From positions 1 to 64,000 of the forward strand of contig NZ_LGDY01000111.1 of the NCBI RefSeq assembly GCF_001279525.1: a stretch of DNA of 64,000 nt, in the 5' to 3' direction. Source of the stretch: Nocardia sp. NRRL S-836 (lineage in GTDB: Bacteria; Actinomycetota; Actinomycetes; Mycobacteriales; Pseudonocardiaceae). Below are positions 34,621-43,285 of the stretch, piece after piece (within the stretch, counting starts at the first letter, position 1; the number at the start of each line of letters is the position of its first letter). The translations under genes were made by a program, and so were the position numbers. The notes under the pieces were generated by a model that had not been told where the DNA came from, searched no databases, and was given only the letters and a program-made list of their open reading frames with translations.

Positions 34621-35337
34621 TCAGCCGGTGACCGGGTGGTGGCCGTCCTGCAGCTGCGGCGTCGGCGCGGGCTGCGGTGTGGTGTCGGGCTTGGGCGCCG
34701 GCTTCCGCGTGCCGGTCGGCGGCTGCCCCGTCGGCTTGCCCGTCGGCTGGCCCGTGGGCGGGTTCGTCGGCGGGTTCGTCGGCGGGTTGGTGGGGGGCTT
34801 GGTGGTAGGCACGGTGGCCTTGCCGCACGAGACCACCGCGACGGTGATCGTCTGCGCGACCTTGTCGCCGGCACCGAGGATCTGGATGGTCGCGCCCGCA
34901 CCGCCGCCGAAGCCGACCTTGAGCTTCGGGTCGGCCGGTGCCGCGCCACCGTGGGCGTAGCTGATGGCGCCGTCTGCGCACTTGGCCGACACCGACCCGA
35001 TCGTCTTGCCCGCGACCACCACGTTTGCGACGGTCGCCTCGGCGATCCCGTTGCCGGCTTTGACGGTGATGCCGCTGGCGGACCAGCCCATGCCGGACAC
35101 CGAGCCCGACGCGGTCTTAACCTCGCCGTCGGAGGCCACCGAGGGCTGCGCGGCCTTGTTCTCGGTGCCGGAGGCGGACACGCCGTAGGCCGTCGACGTG
35201 CTCGCCTGGGCGCCGGCGAGCCCGTGGACCTGCGCGTTCGCCGGTGCCAGCACGGACGCCGAGCCCGCCGCCGCGAGCGCGCCGATGCCGGCCGCGGCGA
35301 GGAACAGGCGTGTGGAATGGGTGGTTGTGCGGACCAC
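34621..35337 (-). CDS. secreted protein with Pro-rich C-terminal tail
   Basis: 238 residues from GTG 35337 (GGGGG upstream). A Sec signal peptide (TRLFLAAAGIGALAAAGSAS) ends near AQVHG. The mature part (about 38-175) is a beta-rich, Gly/Ala/Val-rich domain with two Cys (SAKCADG, VVSCGK). From about 180 there is a repeated PTNPP element (three or four copies) and PTGQPTGKP-type repeats, ending LQDGHHPVTG. Such tails suit spanning peptidoglycan. No catalytic motif. Function unknown; probably wall-exposed. Confidence 0.72.
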   Translation of the reverse strand: MVRTTTHSTRLFLAAAGIGALAAAGSASVLAPANAQVHGLAGAQASTSTAYGVSASGTENKAAQPSVASDGEVKTASGSVSGMGWSASGITVKAGNGIAEATVANVVVAGKTIGSVSAKCADGAISYAHGGAAPADPKLKVGFGGGAGATIQILGAGDKVAQTITVAVVSCGKATVPTTKPPTNPPTNPPTNPPTGQPTGKPTGQPPTGTRKPAPKPDTTPQPAPTPQLQDGHHPVTG

Positions 35338-35384
35338 GTGGTCCCCCCTTGATGTGGTGTGGCCCTGGGGCCGGGTACAGGTAT

Positions 35385-36398
35385 TCACTTGATCAACACC
35401 GGGGTGCCGAGCGGCAGGTCGCCGCGGGTCATCGCCTCGGTGAGGCTGGAGAGCGCGTCCGGTGGGATCCGGACGCAGCCGTCGGAGGAGGCCGTGCCGT
35501 AGACCTCGGGTGTGGGCCAGGTGTGCAGGCCGACGGTGCCGGGGCCGCCGCCGTAGGTCTGGTGGGTGTCGGAGTGCGTGCCCAGCGGCAGCACGACCGT
35601 GGAGAACGCGGAGGCGTTGTCGCGCAGCGCGGCGAGCAGGAACGTCCGTCCGGCCGGGGTGATCGCGCCGGGTTTGCCGATCCCGGCCTTCCAGCGGCCG
35701 GTGACGGCACCGCTGGTGGTGAGTGTGAGCTCGAACGCGGCCCGGTCCACGGTGATCACGCTGGGGCTCGTGGCGACGGTGACGTCGGGGGTGTCGGTGT
35801 GCATCCACGCCACGGAGTTGTTGGGGCGTGAGGGAAGCGCGACCAGCGCCCACCCCGGCCGGGTGTCCAGGATGGACAGCCACGTGTCGGTGCGGGTGAT
35901 GTCCGGCTCGATGCCCAGCAGCTGGGTTGCCGGGACGACGGCGACCGGGTCACCGCCGGGCGCGGCGTACACGGGCACCGCCGAGGTGGGGTGGGCGACC
36001 AGCCCGCCCGGCACCTGCTCGGGCGCGGGGTCGCGTGGCGCGGCCGGGGTCGTGGTGAAGGTGGTGGCGTGCGGGAGCGCGGCGAGCTGCTCGGCGCTCA
36101 CCGCCCGCGGTGCCACGACCGGCGCTGCCTCAACGCCGGTGGTGCCGGTGGTGTCGTTGCGGCCGAGCGGGTCGATGTGCTGCTCGCCGGCGGTGGGCCG
36201 GGTGAGCACGATGCCGAACACGGCGATGAACACGGCGACGGCGACCAGCCCGGCGCCGGCCAGCAGGGCGGGCCCGCGGCGCGCCTGCGTCGGCGGCCTG
36301 TGGTAGCGCCGCCCACCCGAGGGGGATGGCGGGCCGGGCGTCGGCCGTTGCTCGTCGTCCTGACCAGCCGGTCCGGGCCGGTCACCGTCGTGGATCAT
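35385..36398 (-). CDS. L,D-transpeptidase (YkuD family), membrane-anchored
   Basis: 337 residues from ATG 36398 (AAAGGAGG upstream). Cytoplasmic Pro-rich tail, one membrane helix (ALLAGAGLVAVAVFIAVFGI, about 46-65), an SH3-like region (AVPVYAAPGGDPVAVVPATQ) and the YkuD catalytic domain with His in VGLHTWPTPEVYG and the Cys motif SSDGCVRIP near 310. It would form 3-3 crosslinks in peptidoglycan outside the cell, perhaps re-sealing wall opened for the channel. Paralogue of the preceding gene. Confidence 0.88.
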   Translation of the reverse strand: MIHDGDRPGPAGQDDEQRPTPGPPSPSGGRRYHRPPTQARRGPALLAGAGLVAVAVFIAVFGIVLTRPTAGEQHIDPLGRNDTTGTTGVEAAPVVAPRAVSAEQLAALPHATTFTTTPAAPRDPAPEQVPGGLVAHPTSAVPVYAAPGGDPVAVVPATQLLGIEPDITRTDTWLSILDTRPGWALVALPSRPNNSVAWMHTDTPDVTVATSPSVITVDRAAFELTLTTSGAVTGRWKAGIGKPGAITPAGRTFLLAALRDNASAFSTVVLPLGTHSDTHQTYGGGPGTVGLHTWPTPEVYGTASSDGCVRIPPDALSSLTEAMTRGDLPLGTPVLIK

Positions 36399-36436
36399 CA
36401 CGACCTCCTTTCTGCTTCTCGGTGGGGGGTGGGTGC

Positions 36437-36482
36437 GGGTGCGGCGTGCCGGTCGCCCCCGAGCGGCGGTTCCGCCGCACCC
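36437..36482 (-). terminator. hairpin between the two L,D-transpeptidase paralogues
   Basis: A 10-bp perfect stem (GGGTGCGGCG with CGCCGCACCC) encloses 26 bases that hold a smaller inner stem. It lies just after the stop of the degenerate paralogue at 36503 on the - strand, so it may reduce read-through to the intact enzyme. Confidence 0.45.
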
Positions 36483-36502
36483 ACGACTGAGGGGACAAGG
36501 GT

Positions 36503-37597
36503 TCAGCGCAGGAGCACCGCGGTGCCGGCGGGCACCTCGCGCAGCGCGTCACGCACACCGGGGGGAGCGGGAACACAACCTGTGGCGTCGAGCTGGCCCA
36601 GCGGGGACGCCGCGGGCAGGCCCGGCACCGTGATCCCGCCGATCAGTCCGGTGCACAACCGGTCGGCGTCGAGACCGAACGGCCACAGCACCCGCAGCAG
36701 CCACGGCAGCGCGTCGGCCTGGCCGCCGGTGGCGACGAAGCTGCGACGGCCGGTGTGGGCCGCTGCCGCGACGGACGCCGGGGTGCCGGTGAGCGTCGAT
36801 GCCGCGGCGCTACCGCGGCCGAGTTCGGCCAGGACCGTGACCCTGCCGGTGGCGGTGTCGATCTCGACGCGCCGGTCACCGTGCGCGAGTTCGACCTGCG
36901 GCCGCAGGTGGATCCAGCCGACCGCCGCCGCGCCGGTGGGATGCGGCTGCGAGGGCAGCATCACCAGCGCCCAGCCCGCACGCCGGTCGAGAACCGGGGT
37001 CCACGTCGGCGTGAGGACTTGGCGTGGCGGCAGCACGGCGAACGCGCACCCGCCGGGTTCGGCGTACACCGGCGTGTCGACGGTGGGGTGCAACACGACC
37101 GTGCCCGGATCGGCACCCGGTGCCGGATCGGCCGGCGCACCCACCAGAGCCACGCCCACCGCCGCGCGCGGCAACGCAGCCAGCTCCGCCTGCGTCATCT
37201 CACGTGGTGCGATCACGGCCGCGTCCAGCTGTGCGGCGGCGGGCATCCGGTCGCGCATCGGCGGTGCGGGTGTGGCCGTGACCGTCACGGTCTGCGGTGC
37301 GGGCGGCACTGCCGCTGTTGAGCCGATGGTGTCGTGCAGGCGCAGCAGCAGCGTCACGAGCACGATCAGGATCGCGGCCAGCAGCAACGTCACCAGCACG
37401 CTCGGCCGGCGCCACTGCACGAGGCGCAGCAGCACGGCGTGCCGCAGCAGCGCCGTCGTGGTCAGCGGCCGCAGCGGCTGGGTCTTCTCCGCGTCGGTCT
37501 CCGGCCCGGCGAGCATCGCAGCGGTGCTCGCGCCGATGACGCTCACCTGGCCGGACAGAGCGGTCACGGCGACGTCGTCGCCCAGTCGAGCGCTCAC
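36503..37597 (-). CDS. degenerate L,D-transpeptidase paralogue
   Basis: 364 residues from GTG 37597 (GTGA overlap). Topology matches the neighbour: cytoplasmic tail, membrane helix (VLVTLLLAAILIVLVTLLL, about 68-88), and the same SH3-like segment (VDTPVYAEPGGCAFAVLPPR). The end aligns too: LDATGCVPAPPGVRDAL against SSDGCVRIPPDALSSL, then VPAGTAVLLR against LPLGTPVLIK. The Cys is kept, but S/D and the Arg after GCV are changed to A/T and P, and no HTWP-type His segment is seen. It is probably not a working transpeptidase; a binding or regulatory role is possible. Confidence 0.72.
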   Translation of the reverse strand: MSARLGDDVAVTALSGQVSVIGASTAAMLAGPETDAEKTQPLRPLTTTALLRHAVLLRLVQWRRPSVLVTLLLAAILIVLVTLLLRLHDTIGSTAAVPPAPQTVTVTATPAPPMRDRMPAAAQLDAAVIAPREMTQAELAALPRAAVGVALVGAPADPAPGADPGTVVLHPTVDTPVYAEPGGCAFAVLPPRQVLTPTWTPVLDRRAGWALVMLPSQPHPTGAAAVGWIHLRPQVELAHGDRRVEIDTATGRVTVLAELGRGSAAASTLTGTPASVAAAAHTGRRSFVATGGQADALPWLLRVLWPFGLDADRLCTGLIGGITVPGLPAASPLGQLDATGCVPAPPGVRDALREVPAGTAVLLR

Positions 37598-38208
37598 GGC
37601 GTCTTCCCGGCGATGACCTCACCGACGTGCTTGACCACCGAGCAGGTGTCGATGCCGAAGCGGCCGTTGGTGATTGCGATCGCGGCGGTGCCGTTGGCGA
37701 GCGGGATGATCCCGGTGCACAACGGTTCCTTGCTCGTCTTGTTGGTCCCGGAGATGATCAGTCCGGCCTTGCCGCCGAAGGTGTGGGGCTGCGAATTGGG
37801 CTGATCTGCCTGCGCGGTCTTCATCTCACCGGGCTTCGCCCAGACCACGAGCGCGAAGAAGTTCTTGATCTTCCCGTTCGGGTCCGTGTTCTTGGGCAGC
37901 TCGCCGTTGTCGTACCTGCACCCTGTGCGGAACACGTCGGTGGCGGACGGCGCACGCAACCGTGGCTTTTTGTCTGTCTCCGGGCGGACCTTGGCGGGGA
38001 ACGCGCCCCAGCCCAGCGCGCACGGGTCGTACGGCGCGCCGACGGTCTTGGCGTCCACCCGCGGGTCGAGATCACCCAAGGTGATCTGCTTGGGCTTGTC
38101 CTGCGCGGCCACCGTGGCCGCGGCGTGCGCGGCGGGCAGGGCGGTGAGGCAGGCTGTCGCGGCGGCGAGCGTGAGCAGCCCGCGCGTCAGGCCCTTGACG
38201 GTCGTCAT
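37594..38208 (-). CDS. secreted DUF3558-like protein
   Basis: 204 residues from ATG 38208 with GGGGGACA upstream. Signal peptide LLTLAAATACLTALPAAHA. The mature part begins near QITLGDLDPRVDAKTVGAPY then DPCALGWGAF and GCRYDNG, followed by four Cys in all and CTGIIPLANGTAAIAITN near the end. DPC plus a later GC is the usual DUF3558 arrangement in actinobacterial exported proteins. No lipobox, so it is probably released or wall-bound. Coupled by GTGA to the degenerate transpeptidase. Confidence 0.68.
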   Translation of the reverse strand: MTTVKGLTRGLLTLAAATACLTALPAAHAAATVAAQDKPKQITLGDLDPRVDAKTVGAPYDPCALGWGAFPAKVRPETDKKPRLRAPSATDVFRTGCRYDNGELPKNTDPNGKIKNFFALVVWAKPGEMKTAQADQPNSQPHTFGGKAGLIISGTNKTSKEPLCTGIIPLANGTAAIAITNGRFGIDTCSVVKHVGEVIAGKTP

Positions 38209-38240
38209 GATCTTGTCCCCCGACAAAGATGCGGTGAGGT

Positions 38241-38981
38241 TCATGGGAAGAGGACTTTCAGCAGCTCGTTGACCAGCGGGTCGCGCATGCTGTCCAAACG
38301 TGACCGGTCCACCGGGGCGTCGACCTTGCTGCCGCGAGGCGGGCGGAGGTTCTGCCGGATCCGCAGCGCCCCGGGCTGGTTCTTGTCGCCCAGCACCGCG
38401 ACGGAGAGCTCCTCCTTGTCGCGGCCGCGGCCGTTGGCGTCCTCGGGATTGCCCACGCGCATCACCGGCTTGCCCGACAGAGACAGCTCGGTGACCATCG
38501 CCGCGGTGTCCGGCCGCGATCGCAGAATGGACAGGTCCCGGCCCAGGGATTCCCTGGCCGACAGGAAGATCTCGACTTCGAGGACGGGCTCGTACTTGTC
38601 GTCCGCGTTCTTCTTGTTGTCGTCGGAGCTGATCGTGCAGGTCGGGCTGTCTGCGCTGCCCGCGATGACCCGGTAGTGACCGGTGCCCAGGAACCGGTCC
38701 AGCACGTCGGCCGGCAGCGCCGAGCACAGCATCTGCGCGGCGGCGAGCGGGTCCTGCTCGGCGGTACGCAGCAGATCGTGACCGGTCTTGGGCGTGGTGG
38801 CCGACCACTCCTGACACATCCGCGGCTCGTTGCTGCGCGCGCACATCCCGGCCGGTTCGGCCGTGCCGGCGCTGGGCGCGGACTCCGGCTTGGCAGTGCC
38901 GGGAACCAGGCTGCTGCAGCCGCCCAGCGCCGTGGCGGCCAGCGTTGCCGCCAGCACGGAGGTGAGCAGGCGGGCGTTCAT
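38241..38981 (-). CDS. lipoprotein, DUF3558-like
   Basis: 246 residues from ATG 38981, overlapping the previous stop as ATGA. Lipobox LGGC at Cys about 22 (VLAATLAATALGGCSS). The mature domain contains AAQMLCSALPADVLDRFLGT and DSPTCTISSDD, a Cys pair placed as in DUF3558, then ELSLSGKPVMRVGN. Lipid-anchored outside the membrane. One of three adjacent members of this fold, which suggests duplication within the transfer region. Confidence 0.68.
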   Translation of the reverse strand: MNARLLTSVLAATLAATALGGCSSLVPGTAKPESAPSAGTAEPAGMCARSNEPRMCQEWSATTPKTGHDLLRTAEQDPLAAAQMLCSALPADVLDRFLGTGHYRVIAGSADSPTCTISSDDNKKNADDKYEPVLEVEIFLSARESLGRDLSILRSRPDTAAMVTELSLSGKPVMRVGNPEDANGRGRDKEELSVAVLGDKNQPGALRIRQNLRPPRGSKVDAPVDRSRLDSMRDPLVNELLKVLFP

Positions 38982-40045
38982 CGCTTGCCCACCTTCGACA
39001 GCACCTTCTCCGCCGCCTGCTGCGCGACGTCACAGGTCGCCGTGGACATGCGGATCTGCTGGTACAGCACGCCGCCGCCCTCCGGCGCACGGTTGTCCTG
39101 CACGATGGTGGTGTCCGGGTCGTAGACGATGTAGCTGGTGCAGCCCAACCGGCCCTGGAAGATCACCGTCTTGTAGCCGGCGATCGTGACCTCACGGGCG
39201 CTCGAGTCGCCGGGTTTCACCAGCGCCGACGGGTCGTCATCGACCATGAGCGTGACGACGACCTCGTTGCGGCCCGCTGCCTTGTCCCGCGGCGGCGGAC
39301 CCGGCTTGAGCGGTTTCGCGGTGCACACGAACGGTCCCGAGGGCTGCAGCACCGCGTCCGCGCCGAACATCTCCAGCGCGCCCGACGCCACAGTGCACGG
39401 GTCGAGCTTGGCCAGCGTCAGCTCCGGCGTCGTGCGCCCGGAACCGCGCTTGGGCAGGTCCTTCCACAGCGGCGCGACCTTGGCCGCGTAATCCCTGGCC
39501 AGCTGGCAGCTGGACTTGGCCGGCTTGTCCTCTCCGGTGCCCGACGGGCTGGTGCGCAGCACGATCGCCCGGTCGGCGTCGAGCGGCTTGGCCAGCGTGC
39601 ACGTCCGCTCGTCCTCGGAGATGAACATCTCCTGGCCGCCGATGCTCTCCGGTGCGGCGTCCTTGCGCTGGGAGGCGTCGAAGGTGTCGCCGACCTCCAG
39701 GTAGATCGTCCAGCTGGCCCGGAACTCACCTTTGTGGGTGCGCAGCAGGCATTCCTGCATGCCGTCCTGCGACGGGATGATCTCGTCGAGCTCGTCGCCG
39801 GTGACCTCCTTCGCGGCGTCCGGATCGTGCAGGCCGCACGCGTCGATCGCGCGGTAGCCCGCGGCGGCCTCGGCCAGCGCGCGGAACTCCTGCGGGATCG
39901 CGGCCTCGATCTTCGCCGGTTCCGGCTCGCCGCCGCCCTCGGCGGTGCCGGGGGCGTCCTTGGTGCACGCCGAAGCCAGCAGCGCCGAGCCGAGCAGCAG
40001 CGCGAGAGCGACACGGTGCCGTGTGAAATGTTGTCGTGGAGCCAT
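38978..40045 (-). CDS. large lipoprotein with two DUF3558-like domains
   Basis: 355 residues from ATG 40045 (GGGGATC upstream). Lipobox LLASAC at Cys about 27. The first domain includes IDACGLHDPDAAKEVTGDEL and QECLLRTHKG; the second begins TLAKLDPCTVASGALEMFGA and has FVCTAKPL, GRLGCTSYIVYD and STATCDVAQQ. Two copies of one fold in a single chain is unusual for the family. Its ATGA overlap with the next lipoprotein gene implies joint production. Confidence 0.7.
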   Translation of the reverse strand: MAPRQHFTRHRVALALLLGSALLASACTKDAPGTAEGGGEPEPAKIEAAIPQEFRALAEAAAGYRAIDACGLHDPDAAKEVTGDELDEIIPSQDGMQECLLRTHKGEFRASWTIYLEVGDTFDASQRKDAAPESIGGQEMFISEDERTCTLAKPLDADRAIVLRTSPSGTGEDKPAKSSCQLARDYAAKVAPLWKDLPKRGSGRTTPELTLAKLDPCTVASGALEMFGADAVLQPSGPFVCTAKPLKPGPPPRDKAAGRNEVVVTLMVDDDPSALVKPGDSSAREVTIAGYKTVIFQGRLGCTSYIVYDPDTTIVQDNRAPEGGGVLYQQIRMSTATCDVAQQAAEKVLSKVGKR

Positions 40046-40124
40046 GTTCGTGATCCCCCTGATCCGAACGGGATGTGCCCGATGGCACGAAAGACTGGTG
40101 GGAATGCGATGGAAGGCCGGGCGG

Positions 40125-40448
40125 TCAGCCCCGCCGCAGCCGCACGACGTGGGCCACCTGCCGGCCGGCGGTGCGCAGGCCACTGATCCATGCGGGCGCG
40201 GGCGGGCCGGGTGGCTGGTCGGTACCGGCGCGCGTGCGGACGGTGACATCAACGGCGCCGAATCCGGTCGAGCCCACTGCGGTGGCGGCGTGCGCGTCGA
40301 CGCCGGCCGCACCCGGCGTCGGTGACCCCGCCGCGTCGGTGCGGGGGCAGAGCTGCGCGGAGGAGGTGCCGGACGGCACGGTCAGCGTCATCGCCGAAAC
40401 GACGGTCGCGGTGGCCAGCAAGCGGGTGACGATCCTGCGAGTGATCAA
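40125..40448 (-). CDS. small secreted protein
   Basis: 107 residues from TTG 40448 with GGAGCAGG upstream. A signal peptide (IVTRLLATATVVSAMTLTVP) is followed by an Ala/Gly/Pro/Thr-rich mature part of about 75 residues containing one Cys. No family. It lies after a strong terminator-like hairpin, so it may have its own promoter. The low complexity and TTG start lower confidence. Confidence 0.5.
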   Translation of the reverse strand: MITRRIVTRLLATATVVSAMTLTVPSGTSSAQLCPRTDAAGSPTPGAAGVDAHAATAVGSTGFGAVDVTVRTRAGTDQPPGPPAPAWISGLRTAGRQVAHVVRLRRG

Positions 40449-40495
40449 TGGTCCTGCTCCAGATCCGGGACGAGCCGGGTGTGATGGGGTGGGGT

Positions 40496-40555
40496 GGCCG
40501 CGTCGCCCGCACTTGCGGGTCCGCCCTGGGGGATGCGGAGGCGGGCGACGCGGCC
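40496..40555 (-). terminator. 15-bp perfect hairpin after the sedolisin gene
   Basis: Arms 40496-40510 and 40541-40555 (GGCCGCGTCGCCCGC and its exact complement) enclose 30 bases that can form a further small stem. It starts 38 bases after the protease stop in the - direction, the expected place for a terminator. It breaks the long - strand run into transcription units. Confidence 0.65.
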
Positions 40556-40592
40556 CTGGGGGATCAGTCCTTTGCGGACTGACGCCGGTAGG

Positions 40593-42536
40593 TCACTTGG
40601 CGAAGGCGGTCAGGAAGCCCGCGGACGGGGTGCCGACCCCGGTGACGTTGTCCCAGCCTGTCGTGCTCTGCAGCGACTGCGGCTTGGTGTCGAACTCGGC
40701 CAGGTAGGAGCCCTGGGTGCCGGGGACGTCGACGTGGCCGTAGGTGACCATGTGCGGCGTCCAGACACCGGCCGCGACCGGCTTGACGTCGGTCATGCCC
40801 GCCTTGCCCGCCATCTGGTAGAGCGCGGTGTTGAGGAACCCGAACCGTTCGACGCCCTGCGCCTGCTGGGCGTCCGCGACGAGCGCGGCGATGATCGGCG
40901 CGGCCGCGGAGGTGCCGCCGGAGGGGTACTCCACGTAGCCGTTCGAGGTGGTGAGGCCGACGCCGATGCCGGTGTAGGCGTCCGCGAGCGCGGACACGTC
41001 CGGCAGCATGCGGCGGCCGGTGGCCGGCGCGACGCCCTTCTGGTAGTCGGGCTGCTCGTACAGCGAGCTCGCGCCGCCGCCCGCGCCGCCAGCGAACCTG
41101 CCGTCGGCGCCCTGCTGCGGCACCCAGCTCTGGCCGGACTGGGTGTATCCGGAGATCTCCCAGCCGGTCTGGAACTTGACCTTGTTGTTGCCGTCCACGG
41201 CGACCGACGTGCCGCCGACCGCGGTCACCCACGGGTGGCTGGCAGGGAAGTCGGTGGCGGCGCGGCGCACGTCCGGGTTGCCGGCGTTGTCGCCCGCGTC
41301 GCCGGAGGACACGGTGATGGCCTGGCCCTGGATCGCGGCCTGCAGGGCGATGCTGTCCATCTGCCGGCGCACCGCGGCGGGCTGGTTCTCACCCGAGGCG
41401 CCCCAGGAGTTCGACAACACCGACGCCTTGTTGTCCTGCACGGCCTTGTTCAGCGCGTCGTAGAGCGTCCGGCAGCTCGACGCCCCGTAGTAGATGATGC
41501 GCGCGCCGGGCGCGATGGTGTGGATCGCCTGCACGTCCAGCGCCTGCTCACTGGCCCACGACGCGGGGCTGCACTGCTCGATGTCGTCCCAGCGGCTCGC
41601 GAGCACCGCCGAGTACTGGCCGGGGCTCAGCTGCGGAGAGCCGAACGTCGCGGCCGCGCGGTTGGTGTCGGACACGATCGGCTCGTGGTTGTAGGCGCCG
41701 ATGACCCCGATGCTCTGCCCGGCCCCGGTGTTGCCGCCGCCCAGGCCGTAGATGCCGCGCATCTGCGCGCTGTCGTAGCCGCACAACGCGTTGGACTGCA
41801 GGTCGCCGGCGAACCTGCGCGGCACCGCGGTGTTGACCGACTCGCCCCAGTACAGCGCGCAGCTGTTCGGGTCACCCGCGGCCTTGGCCTCGGCGCGCGG
41901 CCGGGCGGGCGCGCCGTTGGGCGTGCGCATCGCGACCTGCTTCGGGGTGATCGTGCGCTCGCTGTCGTCCAGGCCCAGTACCGCCTCCACCGCGTCGCGC
42001 AGCTCACGCGGCACCGACACGGCGGACTCCGGCGCGGCCAGCTCCAGCGCGCCGGCCTTCGTCGAGAGCGTGAACTTCGCGAGCTTGACCCGGAACGCCG
42101 ACTCCAGGGCCGAGACCTTGCCCTCGACCGTCACGAAGTGCCGGTTGCCCGACACCTCCGACACCGTCAGGTTCTGGCCGCGCAGCCAGTCCGTCACCCG
42201 GTCCACTGTGGACTGTGTGGGCGCGAACCGGTCTACGAACTGCTGCGAGGACAGGAACTTGCGGTGCGACGGGCTGCCCGGAGTGGACACCGCCTTGGCC
42301 AGCGCCTCGGCACCGCGGCGATCCTTGAGCGTCAACGCGATCCGCACCCGGCGGACCTCGTCACCGCCGACGTCACCGACCTTCGCCGATGCGGTGGCCC
42401 AGCTCGGCGTGTTGCCCTCGATCGCCGCACGCTCACCGGTCTGGCCTGGGTCCGCCTGAGCGGCGGAGGTCCCGAGGATCCCGACCAGCACCGCGCAGCC
42501 GGCGAGAGCCGCCGCGCGGGATGGACGTACTGCCAT
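40593..42536 (-). CDS. secreted sedolisin (S53, pro-kumamolisin type) serine-carboxyl protease
   Basis: 647 residues from ATG 42536 (GGGGGC upstream). Signal peptide about 1-32 (AAALAGCAVLVGILGTSAAQ). A pro-domain to about 210 includes RIALTLKDRRGAEALAKAVS and GSPSHRKFLSSQQF, the pro-kumamolisin pattern. The catalytic domain has Glu and Asp in ASEQALDVQAIH (about 328-332), Asp in SSGDAGDN and the Ser in SGGTSAAAP (near 540), completing the E-D-D-S set. An exported protease, probably active at low pH. Sedolisins are common in actinobacteria but I know no role in conjugation. Confidence 0.92.
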   Translation of the reverse strand: MAVRPSRAAALAGCAVLVGILGTSAAQADPGQTGERAAIEGNTPSWATASAKVGDVGGDEVRRVRIALTLKDRRGAEALAKAVSTPGSPSHRKFLSSQQFVDRFAPTQSTVDRVTDWLRGQNLTVSEVSGNRHFVTVEGKVSALESAFRVKLAKFTLSTKAGALELAAPESAVSVPRELRDAVEAVLGLDDSERTITPKQVAMRTPNGAPARPRAEAKAAGDPNSCALYWGESVNTAVPRRFAGDLQSNALCGYDSAQMRGIYGLGGGNTGAGQSIGVIGAYNHEPIVSDTNRAAATFGSPQLSPGQYSAVLASRWDDIEQCSPASWASEQALDVQAIHTIAPGARIIYYGASSCRTLYDALNKAVQDNKASVLSNSWGASGENQPAAVRRQMDSIALQAAIQGQAITVSSGDAGDNAGNPDVRRAATDFPASHPWVTAVGGTSVAVDGNNKVKFQTGWEISGYTQSGQSWVPQQGADGRFAGGAGGGASSLYEQPDYQKGVAPATGRRMLPDVSALADAYTGIGVGLTTSNGYVEYPSGGTSAAAPIIAALVADAQQAQGVERFGFLNTALYQMAGKAGMTDVKPVAAGVWTPHMVTYGHVDVPGTQGSYLAEFDTKPQSLQSTTGWDNVTGVGTPSAGFLTAFAK

Positions 42537-42563
42537 GTGTAAAGCCCCCGAATTCATAGCGTC

Positions 42564-42582
42564 GCCCGGGCAATCCCCGGGC
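42564..42582 (-). promoter_or_regulatory. hairpin in the leader of the sedolisin gene
   Basis: GCCCGGG, loop CAATC, CCCGGGC, ending 28 bases before the protease start. A TTGACA on the - strand at 42774-42769 could be its -35 box, but no good -10 follows, so the promoter is unproven. Confidence 0.35.
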
Positions 42583-42883
42583 CTGACGGCAACAAAGCCA
42601 TCCATGGAAGACATTCAGGAAAACGCGGCAGGGCAGAGGGTTTCTGCCCGTGAACGCGGCCCCTCGCGGCGAGAGAATCGCCCCCGCACGGGATCAACAC
42701 CTACGGTGGAGCCCGTGACCTGCACGGACGTGCCGGTAGTTCCCAGACTGCAACGCGACCACCGCAAGTGTCAACTCGTTCGAACATATTCCCGCACAAA
42801 TTCTTATCCGCCTTTTTCGGGCGCCACGAAACGCCCGGCACCTGACGGCAAACGGGTATCGGCAAAGGGTGAATCGGTTCTTT
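42583..42883. other. intergenic before the sedolisin gene
   Basis: About 0.3 kb without a gene. The region is less GC-rich (around 42780-42830) than its surroundings, as expected for a promoter region. Nothing else seen. Confidence 0.4.
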
Positions 42884-43285
42884 CTAGCTGTTCACGGCGG
42901 TCACCTGCTCCGCGACGAACGTGGGACCGAGATGGCACACCGAGGCGCCGCGCTCCGGCACGTACCCGGTCACGCGCACCCGCTGTGCCCGCGGCTGCTC
43001 ACCCGTGCGCGCCCGGTGCTCGTTGTCCGACGCGACGCTTCCGGACAGCTGAAACCGCTGACCGGACACCGCGACCAGTGAGATACATCCGGGCCGGCCC
43101 GTCAGCCACGTCGCGTCACCTTCCACAGTGACTTCGGGCCCCCGGATCTCCGGCGGAGGGATCGGCACCGATGACACCACGCCGGATGCCGTAGCCGCCG
43201 GCGGCGCCGGTACCGGTGAGGCTGAGCAGCCGGCCACCGCCACCACGGCGATCCCCACGAGCGCGGGGAAGCCCGGCCTAGTCAT
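42884..43285 (-). CDS. small lipoprotein
   Basis: 133 residues from ATG 43285, overlapping the upstream stop by 8 bases. Lipobox VAGC at Cys about 20 (ALVGIAVVAVAGCSAS), Pro/Ala/Thr linker, then a small domain with WLTGRPGCISLVAVSGQRF and GASVCHLGPTF: two Cys probably disulfide-bonded, and possibly an OB-like barrel (VTVEGDATWL, RVRVTGYVPE). Function unknown. Produced together with the coiled-coil protein. Confidence 0.68.
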   Translation of the reverse strand: MTRPGFPALVGIAVVAVAGCSASPVPAPPAATASGVVSSVPIPPPEIRGPEVTVEGDATWLTGRPGCISLVAVSGQRFQLSGSVASDNEHRARTGEQPRAQRVRVTGYVPERGASVCHLGPTFVAEQVTAVNS

